Shown here in pieces: positions 38,101 to 48,646 of a stretch of 64,000 bases of DNA. The DNA comes from Eretmocerus hayati (Eukaryota > Arthropoda > Insecta > Hymenoptera > Aphelinidae), in contig CM056742.1 in NCBI GenBank assembly GCA_029851415.1, positions 101,352,976 through 101,416,975 on the forward strand, in the 5' to 3' direction. The position numbers and the translations under genes are program-made. Numbering within the stretch: the first letter of the stretch is position 1; each line of letters opens with the position of its first letter. Under the pieces are notes generated by a model, which made no database searches, had not been told where the DNA came from, and saw nothing but the letters and a program-made list of their open reading frames with translations.

Positions 38101-38692
38101 TTGTGAAAAACACAAAACCCGATGGTGACAAAAGGCAAAGTACCACTGTTTGTGAAAATCAACGTACCAGAGGCTCTGGGAAAACCAAGAAGCAAATTTG
38201 TTGTAGGCCATCTGCTTCTGAGTCTAAGGATGGCATCGTTATTGAGGTTCAGGTAATCATCTCACAATATCATCTGACCCTAGACGATTTTTTTGAACTT
38301 TATTCGATTGTAATTTGCAACTGGTTTCAGTCAGAAAAGGATATTGAGGGGTGCATGAAGACAAAAATCGACAAACTTGCAGCTTTCAAGCTGGATCTCA
38401 GGCCATTCATTATTATAGTTGTGTCCAAGGAGTCACAGATCCTGAGGAATGTGATGCTCACTGAGCTGTACGGTACAAGCCATCTTCTTTCTCCAAAGCT
38501 TTGTTCCTGTTATTTGAATTGTACACCACGTATGAACTTGCATATCCTGCTGAGGGTGAAATTATATGCTACTTCATTCAGTGGCATATCTTCGGAATTC
38601 ATCTCGAATCTGATGAGAAGTTTTCTTTCCTCGAAACTATAGCAAATAAGTTAGCATTGCAATCTCAACAGGATTCTGTGAGCACGAATTGA
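35187..38692 (+). pseudogene. Eight-exon accessory gene of the CACTA element, two frameshifts
   Basis: Exons deduced from GT-AG boundaries and continuous frame are 35,187-35,253, 35,687-35,811, 36,076-36,495, 36,569-36,822, 36,997-37,187, 37,791-37,950, 38,035-38,252 and 38,331-38,692. Introns are 73 to 603 bp and all phases match. The first two exons give a compact helical segment (LEILEDFIHKKAEKFGEWF...) that could be SAM-like. A Ser/Asn/Gln linker follows, then a conserved-looking block (FDLRALLERKPLGRALLNIY), and the C-terminus ends in DSVSTN. The frame shifts by one base at the A6 run 36,311-36,316 (the unshifted frame stops at 36,331) and again near 38,471-38,474. The layout resembles uncharacterised insect and cnidarian proteins I recall, but I assign no function. 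Splice site 6 (GTGGGG) is the weakest. Assembly errors rather than decay remain possible. Confidence 0.65.
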
Positions 38693-38785
38693 TAGACCTT
38701 CAGTTGCTTGTTTTTACTACTAGTCTGAAGTTCAGACGTATCGTACTTTCACGTTTCGCATCTCATTTGAGAGATTTTTATCAAT

Positions 38786-38812
38786 ATGAAGTGTCAGTTT
38801 TGTTTTAAATAA
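38786..38812 (+). other. Possible first half of a split zinc finger
   Basis: ATG here encodes MKCQFCFK and then a stop, giving a C-x2-C pair. The exon beginning at 38,902 contributes L..H....C (SLKKHVSTC). Joined, they would give C-x2-C-x12-H-x4-C, the classic finger spacing. However, no GT donor lies at the required point, so in this copy the junction is unproven or mutated. Confidence 0.35.
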
Positions 38813-38901
38813 TTCTTCCAAATATTACTGCTTCTTGGGCATCTCAGAGACAGCCATTCGACAGAAAAATCGTTTTTATGCGTTCATGACAATTGTTTTA
38901 G

Positions 38902-41098
38902 AAAATTTCCGTCAATACCCTCTTTGAAAAAACATGTTTCAACGTGCGATAAGTCTGTTTTACGAGAAGCCAAAGAAGCGCGCGATGATCCTGACGTTCG
39001 AACTAAAAAAGCTAGAATAGATGATAGGAATAAGTGTGATGATTCAAATACTGATCCGTCGTCTGGTGCACAAACTGTACTTGATGCCAACTTAGTTGAA
39101 AGCAGCGTTACAAATTTCATTTGGAAATTGTACAGCAAAGCATCCATAACAAGAGCTATGATCCAAGAGGTAGTGAGTGAATTTGTTGATTTCGTTCATA
39201 ATTTCGTGAAAGGTGTATCATATGCGTTGAAGGCAAGGATTCCCAACACTTACCATCACGTTATTGATGACTGTGTCACCACCAATGTTCTAAAGAACTT
39301 AGATTCAGAGAAGAAGAGAACACGATTTGCTGAGGAAGCAAATATTCTTGTTAAGCCTGAAAAAGTCTTGATAGGTCAAGTGACCAGCCAAAAAACATGT
39401 GACAATGTGACAGTCCAAACGAAAAAGAAATGCTTCGCGTACCTCATTCCAATGCGTAAGATTCTGAAACATATATTTGAATTGCCAAATTTCTTGAAAA
39501 CAGTGACGGATTACATCAAATCTGAGTCGAAAAGTTGTTCAGATAAGATATACACGAGTATATTTCAATCAAAACGATGGCAAGAAGTGATCAAAAATTT
39601 CGCTGGCAAAATTGTTATACCTCTGTGGGTTTACTACGATGACTTTGAAATTAATAACCCACTCTCAACAGCTGCCGGCAAGTACAAAATTGGCGGATTC
39701 TACTTTTCCATCGGCGGAATACCACCCAAGTTAGCGTCAACTTTAGAGAATGTGTTTTTAGGTCAATTCATATATTCAAAGCATCTGAAAAGCTTTAAAA
39801 GCAACACCTGTTTTCGGAGAGTCATTCAAGAGTTGAAGTTTTTGGCTGAGCAAGGTATTTCGGTCACTATTGACGGTCAGGAAATCATAATCTATTTTGT
39901 AGTAATGGGAGTTCTTGGTGACAACTTAGGTCTTAATACTCTGCTCGGATTTCAAGAGAGCTTTACGAGCGAGTATTTTTGCCGCATCTGCAGAGCTACT
40001 AGAAATGCAACCTATCACCTTCGCCGAGAGGTAGAAAGTCTACTGCGGAACAAAGTGAACTATTTGAAAGACTTAACAAACTGCACAGGTGGCATAAAAT
40101 CTTCTTGTTGCTTCAACGCGATACCATACTTCCATCTTCTATTAAATGTACTGGCAGATGTGATGCACGATATTTATCTTGGCATTGGCCGTTATAACAT
40201 GGCCAAGATCATCTCACACTCCATTGCATCTGGCTATTTTGATGTGAGTAAGTTGAACAGAAGACTAGAGAGCTTCAGCCGTTCCGAACTAAATCGAGGC
40301 AATCCGATCTCAGAGATAAAGGATTCTCATTTGACCAAAGGATCTCCAACAATAACAGCAGCTGAGATGTCCTTCTTGACATCATATTTTGGAATTATCG
40401 TTGGCGATTTAGTGCCTAATGATGATCTAGTCTGGGGCATTTACCTCATTTTTGTTGAGATAGTTGATATAATTACAGGACGAACATTCACTGAAGAGAT
40501 TTTAGCACATCTAGCAGAACTTATAAAGTCACACAATGAATTATTTTGTAAGCTATTCAATGAAAAATTGAAGCCAGAATTTCATTTTCTCACTCACTAC
40601 CCAAGAATCATCAGGATGTTTGGTCCCCCGCGTTACTACGCCTGTAATAAGTTTGAGGCTTTTCATCAGCTTTCTAAGAAATATGCAAGTCTCGTTACAT
40701 CGCGGGTGAATATTGTATACACGCTCGCAGTCAAGCTTCAGCTCCAGATGTGTTTCAGATTCTTGTCAAAGAAAGGTCTGTACGATGAAGAAAATATTGG
40801 CAATGTAATCGGCGTAGTAAAAGAATCAAATGTAAAGGAATTCCTTGGATTAAGAACTGATGTCTTAGCTTTTGTAAGATTGAATGGCTCCGTTTATAAG
40901 AAAGGTTGCGCAATTTTTCTTGGTGTTGACAATGATAATCCTGAAATAGCTGTCATTGAAAATATATTCAAAAATGAATCTGGCGTCTATTTCTACGCAG
41001 CTCAATGCGAAGTTCTCGGTCTGAATCAACACATCAACTGTCACGAACTCATCTTACCAGTTCAAAGTAAGCCTAAGCTTGATATCAAATGTGAGTGA
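38902..41098 (+). CDS. CACTA-like transposase, main exon
   Basis: An acceptor site (TTGTTTTAG) at 38,901 opens a frame that stays open to TGA at 41,096-41,098, covering about 731 codons. Counting from the TTG at 38,924, order and motifs are: a zinc-finger second half with H and C (residues 4-9); a basic, Asp-rich linker; YYDDFEINNPL with acidic pair D239/D240; a GDNLGLNTLLGF block with D333; a CRIC cysteine pair just after; and KFEAFHQLSKK with E578. These fit a D-D-E catalytic set as in EnSpm/CACTA transposases, which cut and paste elements with CACT ends. The residue assignment is inferred. The frame is undamaged, unlike the neighbouring accessory gene. A strong donor (GTGAGT) overlaps the last codons at about 41,090, so a further downstream exon is possible. 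No ATG heads this exon, consistent with an upstream coding exon. Confidence 0.75.
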
Positions 41099-41645
41099 TG
41101 AGTACTTGAGACCGATGAAAGTGCACCAGACGGCCAACGGAATCAGCGTTATATGTGTTCGAGATTTAGAATAAGAAGTTGTAATATAAAAATTGAATTT
41201 CACATCTCCAAACGATGTAATTTCATTGCCCCACCGGCCCAGTCCAATCCAATTTTTACCAAAACAGCTGAAGAACGTCCGAATTTTCTCAAATTGACTG
41301 TAACTGCAAATGGAATTTCTTTAAAATCTCACGAATCAATTGCTTTGAGTTGTCACTTTGAGGTTATTAGCAGATAAAAGCATCAGTGTTATTTCTACAA
41401 TCACAATTTCCAGATTCAAATCATACCTAGAATAATGGATTGCTGAATCAATTTTATTGCAGTCATCCCATCAAAAAAATGATCATTACTCTAATCGAAA
41501 TATCCCTCATTCGGACGCGATTCCCGGTTTCTTCTCATGAAAATTTTCTAGAATAATCAGTGCTTGAAATGTCTTACGGAGTGATTGGAGCGTAATTATA
41601 CCATTGTCATGAATCAGCATGAAAATGTCAGATTGATCAATATTC

Positions 41646-41651
41646 AATAAA
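41646..41651 (+). terminator. AATAAA downstream of the transposase
   Basis: This is a candidate polyadenylation signal about 550 bp after the stop codon and within the CACTA element. It is common by chance in AT-rich DNA. Confidence 0.3.
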
Positions 41652-41958
41652 TTCTAACACTATTTACGCATTCAATCAGGATACAGATTACATGGCTGGA
41701 TAAATTTGGCCTGTAGTCAATTTTCCCATGAAGTTTACCTTTTACGTATGAAAAACTCGAATTTATCGATGTTCTACCGGGCAATAGATTGTTGAGAATA
41801 CTAAGGTGCACCCTCTCATTCATCCGTTCCTGGTACTAATTATCATTCCACGACAGCGAATTGTACTACAGAGATGATACAGGAGACTGTTGCCATATAT
41901 TAACTATTAATATCTCGATTGTAGCGAGTACTACACCCCAACAGTGACGGTTAGTCTG

Positions 41959-41979
41959 ACTATAGTGTATAGTACTATA
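41959..41979. promoter_or_regulatory. Subterminal palindromes ACTATAGT and TATAGTACTATA, right
   Basis: Two adjacent perfect palindromes, 41,959-41,966 and 41,968-41,979, lie about 90 bp from the right terminus; the first matches the left subterminal site. They are candidate transposase-binding sites. Confidence 0.4.
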
Positions 41980-42044
41980 AGTATAGTATGGCTGAGTTTT
42001 ACTATGCGTATAGCAACAGTTAATATCCGATACTACTGTCAAGG

Positions 42045-42061
42045 ATATCGGTCTCTCAGTG
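42045..42061 (-). repeat. CACTA right terminal inverted repeat
   Basis: ATATCGGTCTCTCAGTG, the exact reverse complement of the left terminus, followed by TA. Confidence 0.92.
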
Positions 42062-42210
42062 TAGGCGCTTCCGTACAAATCTGGTTAGAGCGTAACCGAT
42101 ACTCTTATGACTGGTACTCTAAAACATTTAGATATATACACTTCTTCAGTTTGATGCGCAGAAACTACAATCTTGTCCTATGGCGTTAATCAGAACTCAT
42201 AATATCAGTT

Positions 42211-43974
42211 CCTGACCGTGCCCACTGTTGGCATGACAACACATTTAGAATGCTTCAATTCTTCCAATAATTGATACCAACTCAATTCTTTCAACATTCT
42301 ACTAAACTCTCCAAACTTCCACATATGTATGCACATCTGGAGTGAATACACGCTATAGCTTCTCATTTTCGGGTCAGATAATTTTTATTATGCATAATAA
42401 ACTCTGATTCTTAAAAGTAATAGGCTTGCGTAGAGGGAAACTTCATGTTATTCATCAATTTTACTGATGGAAACCATACTCTGAAGTGTGTACATATAAT
42501 TTTCTTATCGATGATGATCATTGTCAGATTGTGAAGACCTCATTCTATTTGAATGACAGAGAGAGGGTGGAATATCCTAAGTGAATATACAAGTAAGCTT
42601 GCATAGTAGGATTCAAATCTACAATATGTTTGCTACTATGAGATGAACAGAATTTAACTCAAGGAAGTTTTTCACAAGAAATGTAACACTATCCGTCAAC
42701 ACCAAAAAAAGTTAACACTAACTGGCATCATCATAAATGTATTGTGTAACACCTGCACTTATGAGCATCACTTTTAATGCCATATCATCATTCGAGCTTC
42801 ATCTTATGTATCTCTCTGGCTCCCTTCGAAATACTCAAACCATGATCATAGGACCATGTGTTCACGTGTTCTGTGGAAGTTTGCATAAGAGAAGGAAATG
42901 TATCTTCTGCTGCTATGGAGAGTTGGGTTTTTCATCATTCATCAACAGGGAAAGACACAATCGACGAATTTTTCAATTTTTTACGGAGAAACCTGTAATG
43001 TGTTTCGGTTTTATTCAACGAAGGACCAACCTAACACCATACCGAATGGAAAGGAACGGGTGGACCTGTGGGACCGCCGGATAGACTAGACACTTGGTGA
43101 AAGGTGCGCGCATAAGCTTGCTGCGTTGCGAGTGTCGTAATTTCAAAATCAAGCCCCAGACGCTCCCACCTGCGGAATGCGAGCATCGTTTATTTCGAAA
43201 ATCATTGCGACGCCACATATCTGCGTACGCGCCACGCGTCTTCGCTATATCGCGCGATGCATCTTGAATAGCCAAGCTAAGGTGTCGTGTTATGGAAAAG
43301 GCCTAGTGTGCATATTTCTCGTGAAATAATTTTATTGACTGTAAATTCCCACTCTCAGTCCGGTCCGAGACGGTGCCATTATTAGAAAAATTATTGTGAC
43401 GAGATTTTTGTGCAGGATCCAGTGTAAACAACTCTCCTGGAAATAGAAATTGATAATGCGAGGCCTAAACCTGGTCACAATCAGTTGAATCCAAATTTTT
43501 CCGGATTCTATGGTAAAATTCTTCATTCTGGATCACAACTATCTCTCTGAGATAACTCGACCTTTTTGACTCATCCACTGCAAGGGCATAATGACGGATC
43601 GAACTAGATTGCGGTCCACGTAAGGATTGAAAATATAGGCGGCATGTTGCCGAGCTATCGAAAACCACCATCGACGATATGTCTGCGATATTTCGGCAAC
43701 AGTTTAGCCATATCTCGGAGATATGAGTTTGGAACGGCTCGGCAATATGTCGCGAGTACTACGACAAATATTTGAAAAGCTGGAAAATCGACTAAATCTC
43801 TCTGATTTTATCCAACAAGAATCGATGTTGAAGAAGCCTAAAATTGCGATCATAGAGTTAATGGTACCTTAATCGAATCAAGAATAATTTGTTCGTGTGC
43901 ATACTGGTATTTACGACAATGATTGGGCTCTAATGCTATCTGAGGACGATGCTGAGTATGTGGATAATCACATC
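42211..43974. other. Non-coding region, nothing recognised
   Basis: AT-rich up to about 43,050, then a GC-richer patch around 43,080-43,260. A 115-codon + frame at 42,737-43,084 has no recognisable domain. A perfect 9-bp inverted pair, TTGCCGAGC at 43,647-43,655 and GCTCGGCAA at 43,737-43,745, encloses several ATATCTCGG-like segments. Confidence 0.5.
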
Positions 43975-44360
43975 AAGGCGATGCGGTCACCGTGCACGCT
44001 GAAAGTTATGTGCACTTTTATCCAGTTCGCTTGCGATTTGAGCAGAACGACGATAAGACCAGTGTATATCATCATTGAACTTGAGGTTTGTCTTCACGTT
44101 GTTCCGCCCAAATCGCAAGAAAACCGGATAAATGGGCGATTTACAAAGTGCCTATACTATAGGTTAGAAGGTGCCTTCGCTCAAGTTATTCGCATTTTTC
44201 TCCACGTCTCTTGCAAATTGAGTCAACTGACGAGAAGACGAGATCAAGTTGGATGATAATAAGTATCCGTCCTCTTCTCAGTTACTCCAAATCGCGAGTG
44301 TATCGGGCGAGAGTTCGAATAAATTCCAGCATGCACGGTGCAGCCTGACCGGACGCCTAA
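43975..44360. repeat. Degenerate ~0.38-kb inverted repeat
   Basis: The left half (from GCGGTCACCGTGCACGCTG) and the right half (ending CAGCATGCACGGTGCAGCC) pair imperfectly over most of their length. The inner parts CGATTTGAGCAGAACGACG and CCAAATCGCGAGTG also correspond. It looks like an old fold-back MITE, aligned only by eye. Confidence 0.4.
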
Positions 44361-44892
44361 ATGCATCTTTCTTGTAATCGATTAATTTCGGGATGTTCTA
44401 TTACAGATGGAATAACATTTGTAAGAGCTTAAAACCTCATAGCTCATCAGCAGAGAAGTGATATTTTGAGATCTCCGTGCAAATAGAACATCGTGCAGAT
44501 CTCGATGTTGATGGGACCGTTGTAATTTTTCGGGACGGGGTCCCTCCCCGCGGTCAGGGGAGGATTGAAATTGCACTTGATCAGCTGACCAACATGATTT
44601 GGCCGCCATATTGCCACAAAAACGCGAGACGTGGCGGACAGGTATAGATATACTAATATGTAATCAGTTCAACAGAAGAGACAGCATGAGTTCTGGGTCA
44701 TTTTCGTGGTTGTTGGCTTGTCTTATCAAACGTCAACGCACGTTAAGGCCAGACCGTACTGTTTACTGCTCCATACATGGCGTCACGGTGATTCGCATAG
44801 ATTAATCCAAACAATATTCTATTTTTCAATAGTTGTAAACACTTTTCAGACCAAATCATTGAGCCAGCGCGCTTGATAAAAATTACCAATCG

Positions 44893-45057
44893 TTTGAGCT
44901 TTGTTACAACTCAGAGCTCGTGGTATATTTCGCGAGATTGTCAAAACGGCAACGTGCACCACAGCAAGATTCCTATGATGCGGAAGCGCAGCTCAAATTG
45001 CAGATTTCCAAATCTCGCAAGATATATCACGAGTTTTTAGACGCAACGAAGCTCAAA
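44893..45057. repeat. 165-bp inverted-repeat (MITE-like) element
   Basis: TTTGAGCTTTGTTACAACTC at 44,893 onward and the reverse complement of 45,010-45,057 match at about 80 percent over 47 bp, around a 70-bp spacer. No target duplication was identified. Confidence 0.55.
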
Positions 45058-46190
45058 TTATTCAATCAGAAAAGCGCTACATATAGTGGAAGAGGAGGGT
45101 TTTCTCACCATACCATTTTGATTCCTAAGGAAAAGCAGTTGAGCTGATAACTCGGATAAGGTTACGGAGAAATTACATGCAGAGGACCGATGGATTCAAT
45201 CCCATTCGGCCTCAGTGATGCGTGGGAACCTCCTACAATCTCAATGATGACGGAGATGGGCCCGCGCAAGGCAGTTTGATCCCATCCCATTCTGTCTCAA
45301 TTGTTAATATACAATGACTGTCCATTAGCCACACAGGTGGTGTACAGATAACCAGGTAGTCAAGGGGATACTTCGCCTAGGAATCTGGCGAAATCCTAGT
45401 CGCACAGGGTGACACTGAAGGAAGGATAGGGGCGCTTGGCTCGCTGTCGGCACTTCTGCCATGCGGACCATCAAGTAATCGGCTGCCTCGTATCAGCGGG
45501 CTCTGCACCTGCTGATCTGTAACTCAGGCATCTCGAGCAGCGAGCGGCGATCAGGACCGGTATTTGTCGCAAAAATTGGGAACAATATAATCTGCATGCG
45601 ATCAGAGTTCTCGATGCAGACGATCATGGTCCTCTAAACATTGTATAGATGATGCGGTCGTTATACACATCAATCCGCATCTTGCGTGTAATACACTTGG
45701 TGAACGATCAACCTAATTCTGATGAGAATTCCAAATCAAATTTCCAAACTATTTCCAGCATTCAGATGACATGTGGTACAAATCCACGGAAAAATATGCA
45801 AGTACAAGCATATGAAGTAATTTTTCTGAGATCGCTTAGTGAATAATTTCTTGAATTTGAAGGAAATCCAGAATTTTACTTGAAACGCTCAAATATGTGC
45901 AAAATCATAATTCATCATGACAGTTATCGACTGAAATATGTAAATCTACGATTTTTCTAGCGGTAGATGGAAAATGTTACGGATAAAAATCGATTAATGC
46001 CGTAACACTTTGGAACGCTTTTTCAATATGAATACGTCATCTATGACATGTCATGTTGCCTGTGTTGTTGTCATCAAGAGGGAATTTTGTAGTTTGCGCA
46101 ATGAAAGGAGTTTGATTCTGTGATGCACCCAATCAATAAATTATCGAAAATGAAGAATATACGCGAGAGAACATGTAGTTTTTGGAGGTA
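45058..46190. other. Region without identified gene
   Basis: 45,150-45,570 is GC-richer than its surroundings and lacks a long frame. The segment AATCCTAGTCGCACAGGGTG near 45,393 resembles AATCCTAGCCACACGGGTTG near 46,391, beside the inverted satellite, hinting at a shared origin. The rest is AT-rich. Confidence 0.4.
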
Positions 46191-46462
46191 GTGGTTGCAG
46201 ACATAGCAACTCAGCCCTCGGACACGGGCCCCGCGGAGTTCGATCCGTTTCGGGGTACAGCGCGTCTCCGGGCGCGAATCAGTGGGCGCTGCGGCCCCTA
46301 CTTTGTTAGCCGAGAGCGCAGCCATAGCCACGGGCGGAGTGCTCCCAACCTTCTTTCAGTGAAGTCATCACTGCCTCACCTTTCTGGTGGAATCCTAGCC
46401 ACACGGGTTGGGAATGCGAGATAGGAAGCCGCAGGAGCTCTGCAGAATTTGATGTTGCTCGA
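46191..46462. other. GC-rich border of the inverted satellite array
   Basis: A GC-rich, non-periodic stretch that grades into satellite-like sequence (CCACACGGGTTG, GCGAGATAGG) just before the first regular monomer. No coding signal is recognised. Confidence 0.45.
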
Positions 46463-48646
46463 TCCAAGTCGCACGGGTTGTCAACGGGTGGACGGGTAAA
46501 TACGGGCGATCTTCTGTCTTTGATTCGGCTTCATCCCAGTCTTACAAGTCATGAACGGGCACACGGGTAGACACGGGGATTCACTCCCCCGTCTATCTCG
46601 CAGGATTTGAGCCACACGGGCTGTGAACGGGCAGACGGGTAGATACGGGGAATCATCCGTCTTTGATTCAGGTTCATTCGAGGCTTACGGGTCATGAACG
46701 GGCAGACTGGTAGACTCGGGGATTCATTCCCCCGTCTATCTCGCAAAATGAAGTCACACGGGCTGTGAACGGGCAGACGGGTAGACACGGGGATTCACTC
46801 CCCCGCCTATCTTACAAAATTCGAGCCACACGAGCTGTGAACGGGCGGACGGGTAGATACGGGCCATCATCCGTCTTTGATTCGGCTTCATTCCAGTCTC
46901 ACGGGTCATGAACGTGCAGACGGGTAGACACGGGGATTCACTTCCTCGTCTATCTCGCAGAATTCGCGCCAGACGGGTTGTGAACGGGCAGTCGGGTGGA
47001 CACGGGTATGCACTCTCCTATCTACTGACGAGATTCGAGCCACACGGGTCGTGAACGGGCAGACGGGTAGATAGGGGGATTCATTCCCCCGTCTATCTCG
47101 CAAAATTCGAGTCACACGGGCTGTGATCGGGCTGACGGGTAGAGACGGGGATTAACTCCCCCGCTTATCTCGCAAAATCCGAGCCGCACGGGTTGTGAAC
47201 GGGCAGACGGGTGGAAACGGGCAATCACCTGTCTCCGATTAGGCTGCATTCTGGTTTCGCGGGTAGAGAACGGGCAGACGGGTGGACACGGGTATGCACT
47301 CCCCTACCTACTGACAAGATTCGAGCCACACGGGTCGTGAACGGGCAGACGGGTAGACACGGGGATTCACTCTCCCGCCTATCTCGCAAAATTCGAGCCA
47401 CACGGTTTGTGAACGGGCAGATGGGTAGATACGGGCAATCTTCCGTCTTTGATTCGACTTCATCCCAGTCTTACGGGTCGTGAACGGGCAGACGGGTAGA
47501 TAGGGAGATTCATTCCCCCGTCTATCTCGCAAAATTCGAGTCACACGGGCTGTGATCGGGCTGACGGGTAGAGACGGGGATTAACTCCCCCGCTTATCTC
47601 GCAAAATCCGAGCCGCACGGGTTGTGAACGGGCAGACGGGTGGAAACGGGCAATCACCTGTCTCCGATTAGGCTGCATTCTGGTTTCGCGGGTAGAGAAC
47701 GGGCAGACGGGTGGACACGGGTATGCACTCCCCTACCTACTGACAAGATCCGAGCCACACGGGTCGTGAACGGGCAGACGGGTAGACACGGGGATTCACT
47801 CTCCCGCCTATCTCGCAAAATTCGAGCCACACGGTTTGTGAACGGGCAGATGGGTAGATATGGGCAATCTTCCGTCTTTGATTCGGCTTCATCCCAATCT
47901 TACGGGTCGTGGACGGGCAGACGGGTAGATACGGGCAATCACTTGTCTTCAATCTGGCTCCAATCTGGTTTTACGGGTAGAAAACGGGCAGACGGGTAGA
48001 CACGGGTGTTAACTCCCCTACGTTTCTCGCAAGATCCGAGTCTTACGGGTTGTGAACGGTCAGACGGGTAGATACGGGCAATCATCCGTCTTTGATTCGG
48101 CTTCATTCGAGTCACACGGGCTGTAAACGGGCAGACGGGTGGATACGGGCAATCATCCGTTTTTGATTCGGCTTCATCCCAGTCTTACGGGTCGTGGACG
48201 GGCAGACGGGTAGATACGGGGATTCACTCCCCCGTCTGTCTCTCAACATTCGAGTCACACGGGCTGTGGGCAGACGGGTGGATACGGGCAATCACCTGTC
48301 TTTGATTCGGCTCTATTCTGGTTTCACGGGTAGAGAACGAGCAGACGGGTAGACACGGGGATTGACTCTCCCGCCTTTCTCGCAAAATTCGAGCCACACG
48401 GGTTGAGAACGGGCAGACGGGTAGATACGGGCAATCTTCCGTCTTTGATTCGGCTTCATCCCAATCTTACGGGTCGTGGACGGGCAGACGGGTAGATACG
48501 GGCATTCACTTGCCTTCAATTCGGCTCCAATCTGGTTTTACGGGTAGAGAACGGGCAGACGGGTAGACACGGGTATTAACTCCCCTACGTATCTCGCAAG
48601 ATCCGAGTCCTACGGGTTGTGAACGGGCAGACGGGTAGACACGGGT
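46463..48646 (-). repeat. Satellite array B, inverted relative to array A
   Basis: About 30 monomers of 71/72 bp with the same core, here as ACGGGCAGACGGGT, alternate between A and B types on the minus strand. Variants such as the one containing CCAGATTGGAGCCAGATTGA (minus strand, near 47,960) match monomers near the right edge of array A (about 26,350) better than its homogenised interior. It is separated from array A by 19.5 kb. Confidence 0.95.
47050..47907 (-). repeat. 429-bp (six-monomer) tandem duplication in array B
   Basis: Two consecutive 429-bp blocks match closely, for example ATAGGGGGATTCATTCCCCC at 47,071 versus ATAGGGAGATTCATTCCCCC at 47,500. Six monomers of 71.5 bp give the period. 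Confidence 0.8.

Larger units (their letters stand above)
34776..42061 (+). mobile_element. Full-length CACTA/EnSpm-like DNA transposon (7,286 bp)
   Basis: The element is bounded by perfect 17-bp terminal inverted repeats, CACTGAGAGACCGATAT, beginning with the CACTG that is diagnostic of CACTA-type elements. TA flanks both ends (34,774-34,775 and 42,062-42,063), a two-base target duplication. The uninterrupted equivalent of its target lies in the opposite arm of the host fold-back at 34,160-34,161 with a single TA. Inside are two + strand genes: an eight-exon accessory gene with two frameshifts, and a transposase-like ORF. The superfamily call rests on the termini plus the DDE-like motifs; a search of the 724-residue ORF against animal EnSpm/CACTA transposases would settle it. 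Confidence 0.85.
31566..42210. mobile_element. Outer fold-back element carrying nested insertions
   Basis: The sequence 31,566-31,704 plus 34,149 to about 34,440 is the approximate reverse complement of about 34,480-34,775 plus 42,062-42,210. A clear anchor is GGTTACGCTCTAACCAGATT at 31,684-31,703, whose reverse complement lies at 42,079-42,098. The arms contain about 30-bp subrepeats around TGCATGATATGCATGTATT. The left arm is interrupted by a hairpin MITE that itself contains a 2.34-kb element; the right arm is interrupted by the CACTA element. Once these are removed, the fold-back is about 0.9 kb with a loop near 34,440-34,480. Its class is unknown and its outer limits are approximate because the arms diverge gradually. 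Confidence 0.75.

Noticed and set aside
42737..43084. 115-codon + frame
   Set aside because: Overlaps another frame of similar length; no recognised motif.
43080..46462. tRNA or rRNA genes in GC-richer patches
   Set aside because: No cloverleaf, anticodon arm or conserved rRNA segment could be traced.
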